A stretch of DNA of 6,852 nt from an uncultured Clostridia bacterium (lineage in GTDB: Bacteria; Bacillota; Clostridia; Oscillospirales; Acutalibacteraceae). This document shows, piece by piece, positions 1 to 5,676 of this stretch. A program made the translations under genes and the position numbers. The DNA is taken from contig CANRAN010000073.1 in assembly GCA_947628595.1 (NCBI GenBank), positions 1 through 6,852 on the forward strand. Direction: 5' to 3'. The notes below the pieces were generated by a model. That model was not told the DNA's origin. It saw nothing but the letters and a program-made list of their open reading frames with translations, and made no database searches. The first letter of the stretch is position 1, and each line of letters starts with the position of its first letter.

Positions 1-234
1 TCCTCAGCCTTTGTTTCGGCTGTCGAATTATCGGCTGTTTCCTCAGCCTTTGTTTCGGCTGTCGAATTATCGGCTGTTTCCTCAGCCTTTGTGTCGGTTG
101 TCGAATTATCCGCTGTCTCCTCAGCCTTCGTGTCGGCTGTCAAATTATCAGCTGTCTCCTCAGCCTTCGTGTCGGCTGTCAAATTATCAGCTGTCTCCTC
201 TGCCTTTGTGCCGGCTGTCGAATTATCAGCTGTC
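1..234 (-). repeat. 39-bp tandem repeat encoding a 13-residue unit
   Basis: Six contiguous 39-bp units start at 1, 40, 79, 118, 157 and 196 and continue past the left edge. Units 1-39 and 40-78 are identical, as are 118-156 and 157-195. The others differ at a few bases. Read on the minus strand they encode variants of EETADNSTADTKA (positions 8-10 vary as TAE, TAD, TTD, TAG, and Ser/Leu at 7). The period is a multiple of three, so copy-number change keeps the frame. Units at 235-273, 274-312, 313-351 and 352-390 keep the 39-bp register but are strongly diverged, which suggests the array grew from an older edge. Identical neighbouring pairs are what recent slippage or unequal recombination leaves. 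Confidence 0.95.
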
Positions 235-3059
235 TCCTCAGCCATTGTATGGACTATAACTTTATCGGTAGTTTCTTCTGACTTGGTATCGTTAACAGTT
301 TTATCGGCAGATCCTTCCTCCTTATTGTCGGTTGCAGTGATATCCTCGGCTTTTTCCGTCCTTTTGTCAGTTATGATATTATCTGTTTTTACAGTATTGT
401 CTGAGCCTTTTTTTATTGTATTATTTTTCTTTGTTTCAGGCTGATTAGTGATAGTTTTACCTTTTTCTGCCTTGCTGTCGCACTCTTTCGGCTTTACAGC
501 GGAACTGATTGTATCCCCGGCAGCGGATATTATATGCTCTGCTGTTTCAGCCTTATTGACAGTGTCCCTGACTGCATCTGTAACAGTTTTTGCAGCAACA
601 CCCGCAGCAACTTCCGTAGCCTTAGTTGCTGCACCGACAGTATCTGTGGCAGCAGTTACAGCTGTTCCTGTATTATTTCTGTTTTTACTGCGTTTCTTGT
701 TTTTTCTTTTTGATTTGGAGTTTGATCTAAGCTCAGCGTTTCCGTCCTTTATTTCAATTTTGACAGGCTTGCCTGTTGCATCACTTATCGAATCTACTAC
801 AATGCTTCCGTCATCATTCTTTTTAACCGAAAGCTCAATTTGCTTTGATTTTTCGGCATCGGGTGAGCGGTATATTTCTGTACCTTCACTATTATTTTTA
901 TCCGGTTTCTTTGGCTGCTCGTCCTCGTAATCCGGAGCGCGGTACTGGAGTTTATCCCTTATACTGCTAATAAATTTATTTGTGCTTTCCCTATTGGTTT
1001 CAACCGGTCTTTCTTCTTCCTGTTCATCAGTCTCAAACAGCTTTTTAGAGAGTTTTTTCAGTATGCTATCCCTATTTGTCGGTTCGTCCGTTGTCTGTTC
1101 GTTTTCCGTCTGTATATTAGTAGTTTTATTTTCGGATATATCAGTATTGTTATTCTTGTCTGTTTCATCCTTATTTTCCGCTGTTTCGTGTTCGGCTTTC
1201 TCGATTTCTTCTCTTACAGCTGTGGGCATTGGGGTTACTTTTGTAATTTTAACGACAGGTTGCTCTGTTACTGTGGGTTGAGAAGTCTTTGGGGGTGCCT
1301 TCGTTATGGTTATGGGTGACCTGTCCGGTGTTTGAATGTCGGATTTTTCTGATGTTCTGATGTCAGCAAAGGTATTTTCCTGTTTTATCATAGTATCAAC
1401 AGCTGCTATTGTATCAGTTTGCTTTGCGGCAGCGGGCTGAAGCTTTCCGAAATGTTTTTCAAATTTTGATAACGGTTTTTCTTCTTCATCTCCCGGGGCA
1501 GATGAATTTGATAAATTGTTTCTTCTTCCCTTTCCGAATCTCTTTTCATATTCAGAAAGTTCCTTCTCCGGTTGGACTCCATCATTTTCATCTGTTATAC
1601 TGTCTATTATGATTTCCTCCTCGTCATGGGAGAAGATATCTATTTGCCCGTTTTCGGTATTGATTTCATCGGAATTATTGTCTTGTGTGAGATCTGTATC
1701 TGTATTTTCACTTACATCCGTTATAGGTTCGTTGCGGATAAATACCTCTTCGCCGATTTGCTTTATTTCCGTTTTCGGCTTAGGGGTACTCTCGGCAAAC
1801 ACGACTGTATCCGGGCTTTCAAGCTCGGAGGATTCAGCTTCTGTGTCTGAGTCCTTTGCGGCCTTGGCTTCCTCTGCACTTATATTGGATAGCTGGACAA
1901 GCTGTGATGTAACAGACATTGCAGGCTGTTCAACAGCCTCCGCTTTTCCTACGGGTGTATATGGATTTTTCGGTATAGAAAGCTCTGTGGTTGAATCGAG
2001 CTTTGGAATATTTCTGGTCTTTTCCCTTTGTTTTTTTTCTTCTTCAATTCTCTTGTTTGTAAAAAGTACATTTTCATCTGATGACTCAAAAATTGATGTG
2101 TCATAGGGTCTTTCATCTTTTTCCGTTATTTCCTTTTCATCGTCTACCTGGATACGTGTTTTCGGGGTTTTTATTATAAACTCCTCATCATCCTTTTTAT
2201 TTCCGGAATTTTGGGATTGACGGTATTTTATTCCTACTATTATCATGGATGCAAGTGCGATAAGACCCACAACCGAGGCAATAAGTATAGCAATATATCT
2301 TGGATCCAGCTCTGTGACACCGGCAGACTCCGCATTCGATATTTCCATAGGTGCCTCTGCTCCCTCAAAGGTTGTGCCGGACATGACTTTCGCTAATATT
2401 TCTTTATAGGTATCGTTAAGCTTTCCTGTGTGTGATTGAAAAGTTATTATAATATTCTTTCCGTTCACGATTGTATATTCCTGGACGCCGTAAATAGTTG
2501 TATCAGCCATTTTGTATTCCGTATCGAAGGTCAGGAAAAGCGTTCCGTTATATGTGTTTTTTGAACAGCCAACAGCAAAGTCATTTTCAAGAAGCGCATC
2601 TGTTATCTGTTCTATTTCATTTTCAGAAAGAGATGAAAGGTTATCTATTGCCTGTGTTTTTTCACTTTCTGTCATTGTCAATGTTATATCGTAGGAAAAG
2701 TCCTTTGCAAAAGCTTTTACAAGTGTGCCGTTTTCGGTAAAGCTTTTTTCTACTTCTTCTTTGGTAAGATTTGTTGCAGAGAGGGCAGGATCTTTTTCTT
2801 TGATATCGGGAGTAATGATATACGTATCGGACGGAATATCTATTGTCATTCCTATATTATCCGGCTTGTATTTTGTATAGGTAAGCCTTTCGGGAGCGGT
2901 ACTGCTTTCTTCTGTCTTAACTGAGCTTTCCTTTTGTTCTGCTTCTGATGATGTACCTTGCTGTTCGACCTTATCGGAATTTTCCGGGGCAGCAAATGCT
3001 GTTGTCGATATTGCCATTGTGATAAGTGCGGCAGCAAGCACAGCGGTTAGTCGTTTCAT
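1..3059 (-). CDS. Secreted-domain, single-pass membrane protein with giant low-complexity tail (3' end beyond window)
   Basis: Reading down from the ATG at 3057-3059, the frame is open for 1019 codons and reaches the left edge without a stop, so the C-terminus is missing. An AAGGAGA ribosome site (3066-3072) lies 6 nt upstream. Residues 1-23 form a signal peptide with Lys-Arg, a hydrophobic core and an AFA/A cleavage site. An acidic linker is followed by a compact domain at about 59-232 that begins GMTIDIPSDTY and has one Cys (165). Residues 256-277 form one membrane helix followed by Lys-Tyr-Arg, which predicts N-terminus out and tail in. The tail (278-1019 and on) is rich in Glu, Lys, Thr, Asp and Ser, and I noted no Trp in the protein. 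It holds two LSx(Y/F)EKxFGK motifs (501-510, 530-539), a basic patch (782-794), an Ala/Thr/Val-rich helical stretch (801-856) and 13-residue repeats (942-1019). I recall similar secreted domains in Clostridia but know no function. Roles in envelope sensing or scaffolding are speculation. Confidence 0.9.
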   Translation of the reverse strand, partial: MKRLTAVLAAALITMAISTTAFAAPENSDKVEQQGTSSEAEQKESSVKTEESSTAPERLTYTKYKPDNIGMTIDIPSDTYIITPDIKEKDPALSATNLTKEEVEKSFTENGTLVKAFAKDFSYDITLTMTESEKTQAIDNLSSLSENEIEQITDALLENDFAVGCSKNTYNGTLFLTFDTEYKMADTTIYGVQEYTIVNGKNIIITFQSHTGKLNDTYKEILAKVMSGTTFEGAEAPMEISNAESAGVTELDPRYIAILIASVVGLIALASMIIVGIKYRQSQNSGNKKDDEEFIIKTPKTRIQVDDEKEITEKDERPYDTSIFESSDENVLFTNKRIEEEKKQREKTRNIPKLDSTTELSIPKNPYTPVGKAEAVEQPAMSVTSQLVQLSNISAEEAKAAKDSDTEAESSELESPDTVVFAESTPKPKTEIKQIGEEVFIRNEPITDVSENTDTDLTQDNNSDEINTENGQIDIFSHDEEEIIIDSITDENDGVQPEKELSEYEKRFGKGRRNNLSNSSAPGDEEEKPLSKFEKHFGKLQPAAAKQTDTIAAVDTMIKQENTFADIRTSEKSDIQTPDRSPITITKAPPKTSQPTVTEQPVVKITKVTPMPTAVREEIEKAEHETAENKDETDKNNNTDISENKTTNIQTENEQTTDEPTNRDSILKKLSKKLFETDEQEEERPVETNRESTNKFISSIRDKLQYRAPDYEDEQPKKPDKNNSEGTEIYRSPDAEKSKQIELSVKKNDDGSIVVDSISDATGKPVKIEIKDGNAELRSNSKSKRKNKKRSKNRNNTGTAVTAATDTVGAATKATEVAAGVAAKTVTDAVRDTVNKAETAEHIISAAGDTISSAVKPKECDSKAEKGKTITNQPETKKNNTIKKGSDNTVKTDNIITDKRTEKAEDITATDNKEEGSADKTVNDTKSEETTDKVIVHTMAEETADNSTAGTKAEETADNLTADTKAEETADNLTADTKAEETADNSTTDTKAEETADNSTAETKAEETADNSTAETKAE
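1443..1559 (-). repeat. Two copies of a short LSx(Y/F)EKxFGK motif within the membrane protein tail
   Basis: Residues 501-510 read LSEYEKRFGK and residues 530-539 read LSKFEKHFGK, 29 residues apart. Seven of ten positions are identical and Tyr/Phe is conservative. Each copy follows a Glu/Lys run and is followed by a Gly/Asn/Ser- or Gln/Pro/Ala-rich stretch. In an otherwise low-complexity tail this is the most conserved-looking element, and it may be a docking motif (inference). Confidence 0.6.
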
Positions 3060-3115
3060 TTTATATCTCCTTCCGCAATATGAAGTAATTATCATAAAAT
3101 CGGCATATATATTTA

Positions 3116-3144
3116 ATTATACTTTAATTCGTACTAAATTACAA
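3116..3144 (-). promoter_or_regulatory. Promoter of the large membrane-protein gene
   Basis: On the minus strand TTGTAA (3139-3144) and TATAAT (3116-3121) are separated by exactly 17 bp, fitting a housekeeping sigma-A promoter with a perfect -10 and a 4/6 match at -35. Transcription would begin near 3109, giving a leader of about 50 nt in which I see no strong structure before the ribosome site at 3066-3072. Confidence 0.7.
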
Positions 3145-3238
3145 GCGGATTTGTGAAGATATTTATTCAATGACTGCAAAATAAGTTGCAAAATGGATGA
3201 ATTTAATATATGAGGAAAACATTTTGATGTAATAAATT

Positions 3239-3271
3239 AAAAACGGAGATTTTATATTTTCTCCGTTTTTT
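3239..3271 (-). terminator. Rho-independent terminator after the acetyltransferase gene
   Basis: An 11-bp stem (AAAAACGGAGA at 3239-3249 with its complement at 3260-3270) has a 10-nt AT loop. The A/T-rich ends of the stem give a U tract on either strand. The gene immediately upstream on the minus strand ends at 3306, so it most likely terminates that transcript and insulates the next gene's promoter at 3116-3144. No plus-strand gene ends here. Confidence 0.75.
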
Positions 3272-3305
3272 CTGCCTACCATAGATTATCTATGTGTAAT
3301 TTATT

Positions 3306-3917
3306 CTATTCTGTCAGTGCCTTGAATTTCTCAAGTTCCGCCCGCCAGTATTTTTTATCTTCGTTTGTTATCGGACGTATAACCCTGCATGGATTGCCTG
3401 CGGCGATAACATTATCGGGAATATCCCTTGTCACAACCGAGCCAGAACCGATTATTACATTATTTCCTATCTTCACTCCGGGATTTATTACGGCATTTCC
3501 TCCAATCCACACACTATTGCCTATTGTGACAGGCTTGCCCATTTCAATTCCAATTGCCCTTATCTCCGCATCATAGGGATGAACAGGTGTATATATACAT
3601 ACTCTCGGACCGACAAGACAGTTGTTTCCTATATGAACTTCTGCCACGTCAAGAATTATGCAATCGAAATTCGCATAGAAATTTTCACCGATATATGTAT
3701 TACTCCCGTAATCACAACGAAATGGCGGCTCAATGTAAATGTGTTCACCGGTACGTCCGAAAAGCTCCTTGAGAAGCTCTGTGCGATATGATCCCTGTTC
3801 CTCGGTTGTATTGTTGAAAAGCCGTGTTATTCTGCGTGAACGTCTTGCATCCTCCTGCAGTTCTTTATCCCTTGAGTTATACAGCATTCCGGAAAGCATC
3901 ATTTCCTTTTGGGTCAT
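3306..3917 (-). CDS. maa: Sugar O-acetyltransferase, LacA/Maa family (left-handed beta-helix)
   Basis: This 203-residue protein, the same length as E. coli LacA as I recall it, transfers acetyl from acetyl-CoA to a sugar hydroxyl in the cytoplasm. The N-terminal helical part (about 1-55) is followed by hexapeptide repeats such as IGNNCLVGPRV, IGNSVWIGGNAVINPGV and IGNNVIIGSGSVVT, then the conserved ending AAGNPCRVIR. By comparison with LacA, His113 (in TPVHPYD) is the expected catalytic base and Asn83 (in YANFD) lines the active site. The frame also has a TTG three codons upstream, but AGGAG directly abuts it and sits 9 nt from the ATG at 3915-3917, so I chose the ATG. It has its own promoter and terminator and looks monocistronic. 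The true acceptor (maltose, galactoside, other) cannot be read from sequence, so the symbol is a family label. Confidence 0.93.
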   Translation of the reverse strand: MTQKEMMLSGMLYNSRDKELQEDARRSRRITRLFNNTTEEQGSYRTELLKELFGRTGEHIYIEPPFRCDYGSNTYIGENFYANFDCIILDVAEVHIGNNCLVGPRVCIYTPVHPYDAEIRAIGIEMGKPVTIGNSVWIGGNAVINPGVKIGNNVIIGSGSVVTRDIPDNVIAAGNPCRVIRPITNEDKKYWRAELEKFKALTE

Positions 3918-3926
3918 AAAAAACAA

Positions 3927-3931
3927 CTCCT
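3927..3931 (-). promoter_or_regulatory. maa: Ribosome binding site that fixes the acetyltransferase start
   Basis: AGGAG lies 9 nt before the ATG at 3915-3917 and touches the in-frame TTG at 3924-3926. A gap of zero is too short for initiation at the TTG, so the longer 206-residue reading is unlikely. Confidence 0.8.
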
Positions 3932-3953
3932 ATCATTTTGATTTCCCTACTAA

Positions 3954-3982
3954 ATTATATCAGGCATTTGACTGTATTACAA
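3954..3982 (-). promoter_or_regulatory. Promoter of the acetyltransferase gene
   Basis: TTGTAA (3977-3982) and TATAAT (3954-3959) on the minus strand are 17 bp apart, and TGa directly precedes the -10, giving an extended -10. Start of transcription is expected near 3947, so the leader is about 30 nt. Both hexamers are identical to those of the promoter at 3116-3144. Confidence 0.7.
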
Positions 3983-4025
3983 TGAGAAAAAATATATAAG
4001 GGAGTTAAAAATGACTTATCCCTGA
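3968..4025 (+). other. Possible weak promoter and four-codon ORF (Met-Thr-Tyr-Pro-stop)
   Basis: A good ribosome site, AAGGGAG at 3998-4004, precedes ATG at 4011, but the frame stops at a TGA after four codons. After the stop the frame continues for 25 codons (4026-4100), including a hydrophobic stretch IIFSFLTY, before a TAA. Upstream, TTGACT (3968-3973) and TATATA (3993-3998) are 19 bp apart, a poor spacing. It may be the start of a broken small gene, a leader peptide, or chance. AGGGA at the ribosome site can also pair with TCCCT at 4019-4023. Confidence 0.2.
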
Positions 4026-4219
4026 TTGTCCCTCATCCGTGCGATAATTTTTTCATTTCTGACATATTGTATTAATGGTTCACCATACCTAAATGGGAAG
4101 TAAATACATACGGATATATGAGTATCAATTATATATAATAACGAAAATAATTTTTGCGGGTCATTTTTTAAAATGGTATGACAGTTTTGTCTTAAGTCGG
4201 CACTTGTCATAAACCACAC

Positions 4220-4252
4220 AGCTATGCAGTCACTTACCCCATAGGCTTTTTT
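4220..4252 (+). terminator. Terminator-like hairpin, plus strand
   Basis: AGCTATG (4220-4226) pairs with CATAGGCT (4240-4247) around a single bulged G, with a 13-nt loop, followed by a run of T at 4247-4252. The T run exists only on the plus strand. No intact plus-strand gene ends here, so it may end a short transcript beginning near 4005, or be a remnant or chance. Confidence 0.4.
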
Positions 4253-4255
4253 ATG

Positions 4256-4448
4256 TTATGATTTAGTTGGTGACGTACAATAATTATGCTCATAAGAGTA
4301 CAGACTTGGGAAGAAATTATCCGCACTTGTCTGTTTTATGCTGTCGCACACCCACGTATAGTTTTTTGATATATGTAGCATAGGGAAAACAGAAAAAATT
4401 TTTTGCAATACAAATTTCCCATTTTTCTCACACGGATATGCTGCGTGT
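4256..4448. other. Gene-free stretch with a row of small inverted repeats
   Basis: No intact gene is visible between the acetyltransferase promoter and the ogg promoter. In this part inverted repeats follow one another almost without gaps: TTATGA/TCATAA (4256-4261, 4290-4295), ACAGAC/GTCTGT (4300-4305, 4329-4334), TATGCT/AGCATA (4337-4342, 4377-4382) enclosing ACGTATA/TATATGT (4354-4360, 4370-4376), GGGAAA/TTTCCC (4383-4388, 4415-4420) and ACACG/CGTGT (4430-4434, 4444-4448). A6T6 lies at 4393-4404. Stems of 5-7 bp arise by chance in AT-rich DNA, so a structured RNA is only a possibility. Confidence 0.25.
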
Positions 4449-4550
4449 CATTGTATGCGAAAATACAAAATTGAGGGCGTGTATAATTCGGAAAAGTTAA
4501 TTTATTTGTTTGGAATCACATTGTAATTATTGTCGTTCTATGTTGGTATC

Positions 4551-4579
4551 TTGAATAAAGAGCAGAAAATTGATATAAT
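4551..4579 (+). promoter_or_regulatory. Promoter of ogg
   Basis: TTGAAT (4551-4556) and a perfect TATAAT (4574-4579) are 17 bp apart, with TGa just before the -10 (extended -10). Transcription would start near 4586, about 29 nt before the ogg start codon. Confidence 0.75.
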
Positions 4580-4614
4580 AATATTACAAAATAAATTGAC
4601 GGGGTAATGCTGTT

Positions 4615-5472
4615 ATGGAATATAAGATTACAGAGCGTGGAGCGGAAATAAAGCTGAATGATGTATTTAACCTGAAAAATACTTTCGATTGCGGACAATG
4701 CTTCCGCTGGACTGAAAACAGCGACGGGTCGTATTCGGGAATTGTCAGAGGAAAATATGCACGTGTTATTTCCGATAATGACACTATCATAATTGAGGGC
4801 AGTAATGAAGAGGACTTTTTGAATATATGGAAAGGATATTTTGACCTTGACAACGATTATAATGAAATACGCAAAGAAATATCCACCCTTAGTCCGAAAC
4901 TTGAATGTGCACTTGAAAGTATAGACGGAATACGGATACTTTCGCAGGAACCGTGGGAAGCCTTATGCTCATTTATAATATCACAAAATAATAATATACC
5001 GAGAATAAAGGGTATAGTTACGAGGCTTTGTGAGTGCTTCGGAGAAAAGGGTGAGCATGGATATTCTTTTCCCTCGGCAAAGAGGTTAGCCGAATGTAGC
5101 GAGGAAGATCTATCGCCGCTCAGGGCAGGCTTCAGGGCAGCATATATATCAGATGCGGCAAGGAAGGTGGCAAGCGGAGAAATAATACTTGAGGATATGT
5201 ACACTGCCCCTATCGGAGACTGTAGGACAAAGCTTATGAAAATAAAGGGTGTAGGACCGAAAGTTGCGGAGTGTACCCTTTTATACGGATTGCACAGGCT
5301 TGATGCATTTCCGATAGATGTATGGATGAAAAAAGCACTTTCCACTGTTTTCAGCGAACTGAGCGTGAAGGAGCTCGGAAGCTATGCAGGGATAGCACAG
5401 CAGTATATCTTTCATTATGTCAGGCTTAATCACGGCGGGGATGCCACGGCCGGCAATTCTCAGGTTAGCTGA
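4615..5472 (+). CDS. ogg: 8-oxoguanine DNA glycosylase / AP lyase (Ogg, OGG1-type)
   Basis: The 285-residue protein removes 8-oxoguanine from DNA and nicks the abasic site, the first step of base excision repair. The N-terminal domain holds CGQCFRW (26-32), matching SGQSFRW of human OGG1. The glycosylase domain has SQNNNIPRI (123-131), counterpart of the SSNNNIARI loop. The helix-hairpin-helix GVGPKVAEC (212-220) supplies the Schiff-base lysine, Lys216, and PIDVWM (234-239) supplies the conserved Asp235. Length fits bacterial Ogg of Clostridia. The ATG at 4615 follows a weak GGGG site 10 nt upstream and a strong promoter. An ATG at 4607 is in another frame. It stands alone on this strand and converges on the MutS-like gene. 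The Clostridial proteins resemble eukaryotic OGG1 more than Fpg, the other bacterial enzyme for the same lesion. Confidence 0.95.
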   Translation: MEYKITERGAEIKLNDVFNLKNTFDCGQCFRWTENSDGSYSGIVRGKYARVISDNDTIIIEGSNEEDFLNIWKGYFDLDNDYNEIRKEISTLSPKLECALESIDGIRILSQEPWEALCSFIISQNNNIPRIKGIVTRLCECFGEKGEHGYSFPSAKRLAECSEEDLSPLRAGFRAAYISDAARKVASGEIILEDMYTAPIGDCRTKLMKIKGVGPKVAECTLLYGLHRLDAFPIDVWMKKALSTVFSELSVKELGSYAGIAQQYIFHYVRLNHGGDATAGNSQVS

Positions 5473-5605
5473 CTGTTTTTGCTTTGACTATACTTATAGG
5501 AAGTATGTGTCCGCAATAATAAATTTACCTGTCGGAATGTGTAAGACAGGTAGATTGTGGTGTTCAAACCTAAAGTTTAAGGAAAATGTGAAAAGATGCT
5601 GATAC
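5473..5605. other. Spacer between convergent genes with two small hairpins
   Basis: I see no gene here. ATACTT/AAGTAT (5490-5495, 5501-5506) has a 5-nt loop, and TACCTGTC/GACAGGTA (5526-5533, 5545-5552) is a perfect 8-bp inverted repeat with an 11-nt loop. Neither is followed by a T run on the plus strand, so neither is a clear ogg terminator. Confidence 0.5.
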
Positions 5606-5659
5606 GAAAAGGTAGGGCTGTGAAGCTTTGGTGTTAATTTTACCTTTTCTTCACAGCCC
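5606..5659 (-). terminator. Terminator-like region after the MutS-like gene, with two competing stems
   Basis: An 11-bp stem, GGGCTGTGAAG (5615-5625) with its complement at 5649-5659, begins 17 nt beyond the MutS-like stop codon. On the minus strand it is followed by TACCTTTTC, a moderate U-rich tail. That tail (5606-5614) is itself complementary to 5641-5649 inside the loop, giving a second 9-bp stem that cannot form fully with the first. On the plus strand the stem is followed by CTAAAATTG, a poor terminator tail for ogg. Confidence 0.5.
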
Positions 5660-5676
5660 CTAAAATTGTCGTCTGC

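Larger units (their letters stand above)
4016..4501 (-). pseudogene. Possible decayed coding sequence, product not recognised
   Basis: One minus-strand frame runs from 4501 down to a TAA at 4016-4018 over about 160 codons with only two internal stops: TGA at 4448-4450 and TAA at 4256-4258. At this base composition I would expect about eleven stops. The middle section contains NYTWVCDSIKQTSADNFF and the last section reads MTSADLRQNCHTILKNDP and ends RNEKIIARMRDNQG. Neither matches a family I know. No ribosome site precedes the possible starts (ATG 4360s, GTG 4217-4219, ATG 4208-4210), which argues against intact small genes. Leucine is mostly TTA, unlike the CTT-rich neighbours, so either it came from elsewhere or it is not coding. 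It conflicts with the plus-strand terminator reading at 4220-4252, and both cannot be taken as certain. Confidence 0.25.

Noticed and set aside
1..234. CRISPR array
   Set aside because: The 39-bp units abut with no unique spacers and encode a clean in-frame peptide repeat.
11..1281. Series of plus-strand ORFs of 82-160 codons (for example 91-444, 448-930, 982-1281)
   Set aside because: They are antisense to the minus-strand membrane-protein gene, lack ribosome sites, and their Ser/Val/Leu-rich repeats are the mirror of its Asp/Thr/Glu/Lys codons.
1516..2106. Plus-strand ORF of 196 codons
   Set aside because: It lies fully antisense to the charged tail of the membrane protein, is Ser/Phe-rich without domain features, and has no promoter or ribosome site.
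3924..3926. TTG start giving a 206-residue acetyltransferase
   Set aside because: The AGGAG site touches the TTG directly, while it is 9 nt from the ATG at 3915-3917.
4857..5345. Minus-strand ORF of 162 codons inside ogg
   Set aside because: It is the antisense shadow of ogg, whose motifs are all intact on the plus strand.
5606..5659. Full H-type RNA pseudoknot
   Set aside because: The segment order is right, but the loops that would cross the 11-bp and 9-bp stems have zero nucleotides, so both stems cannot form completely together.
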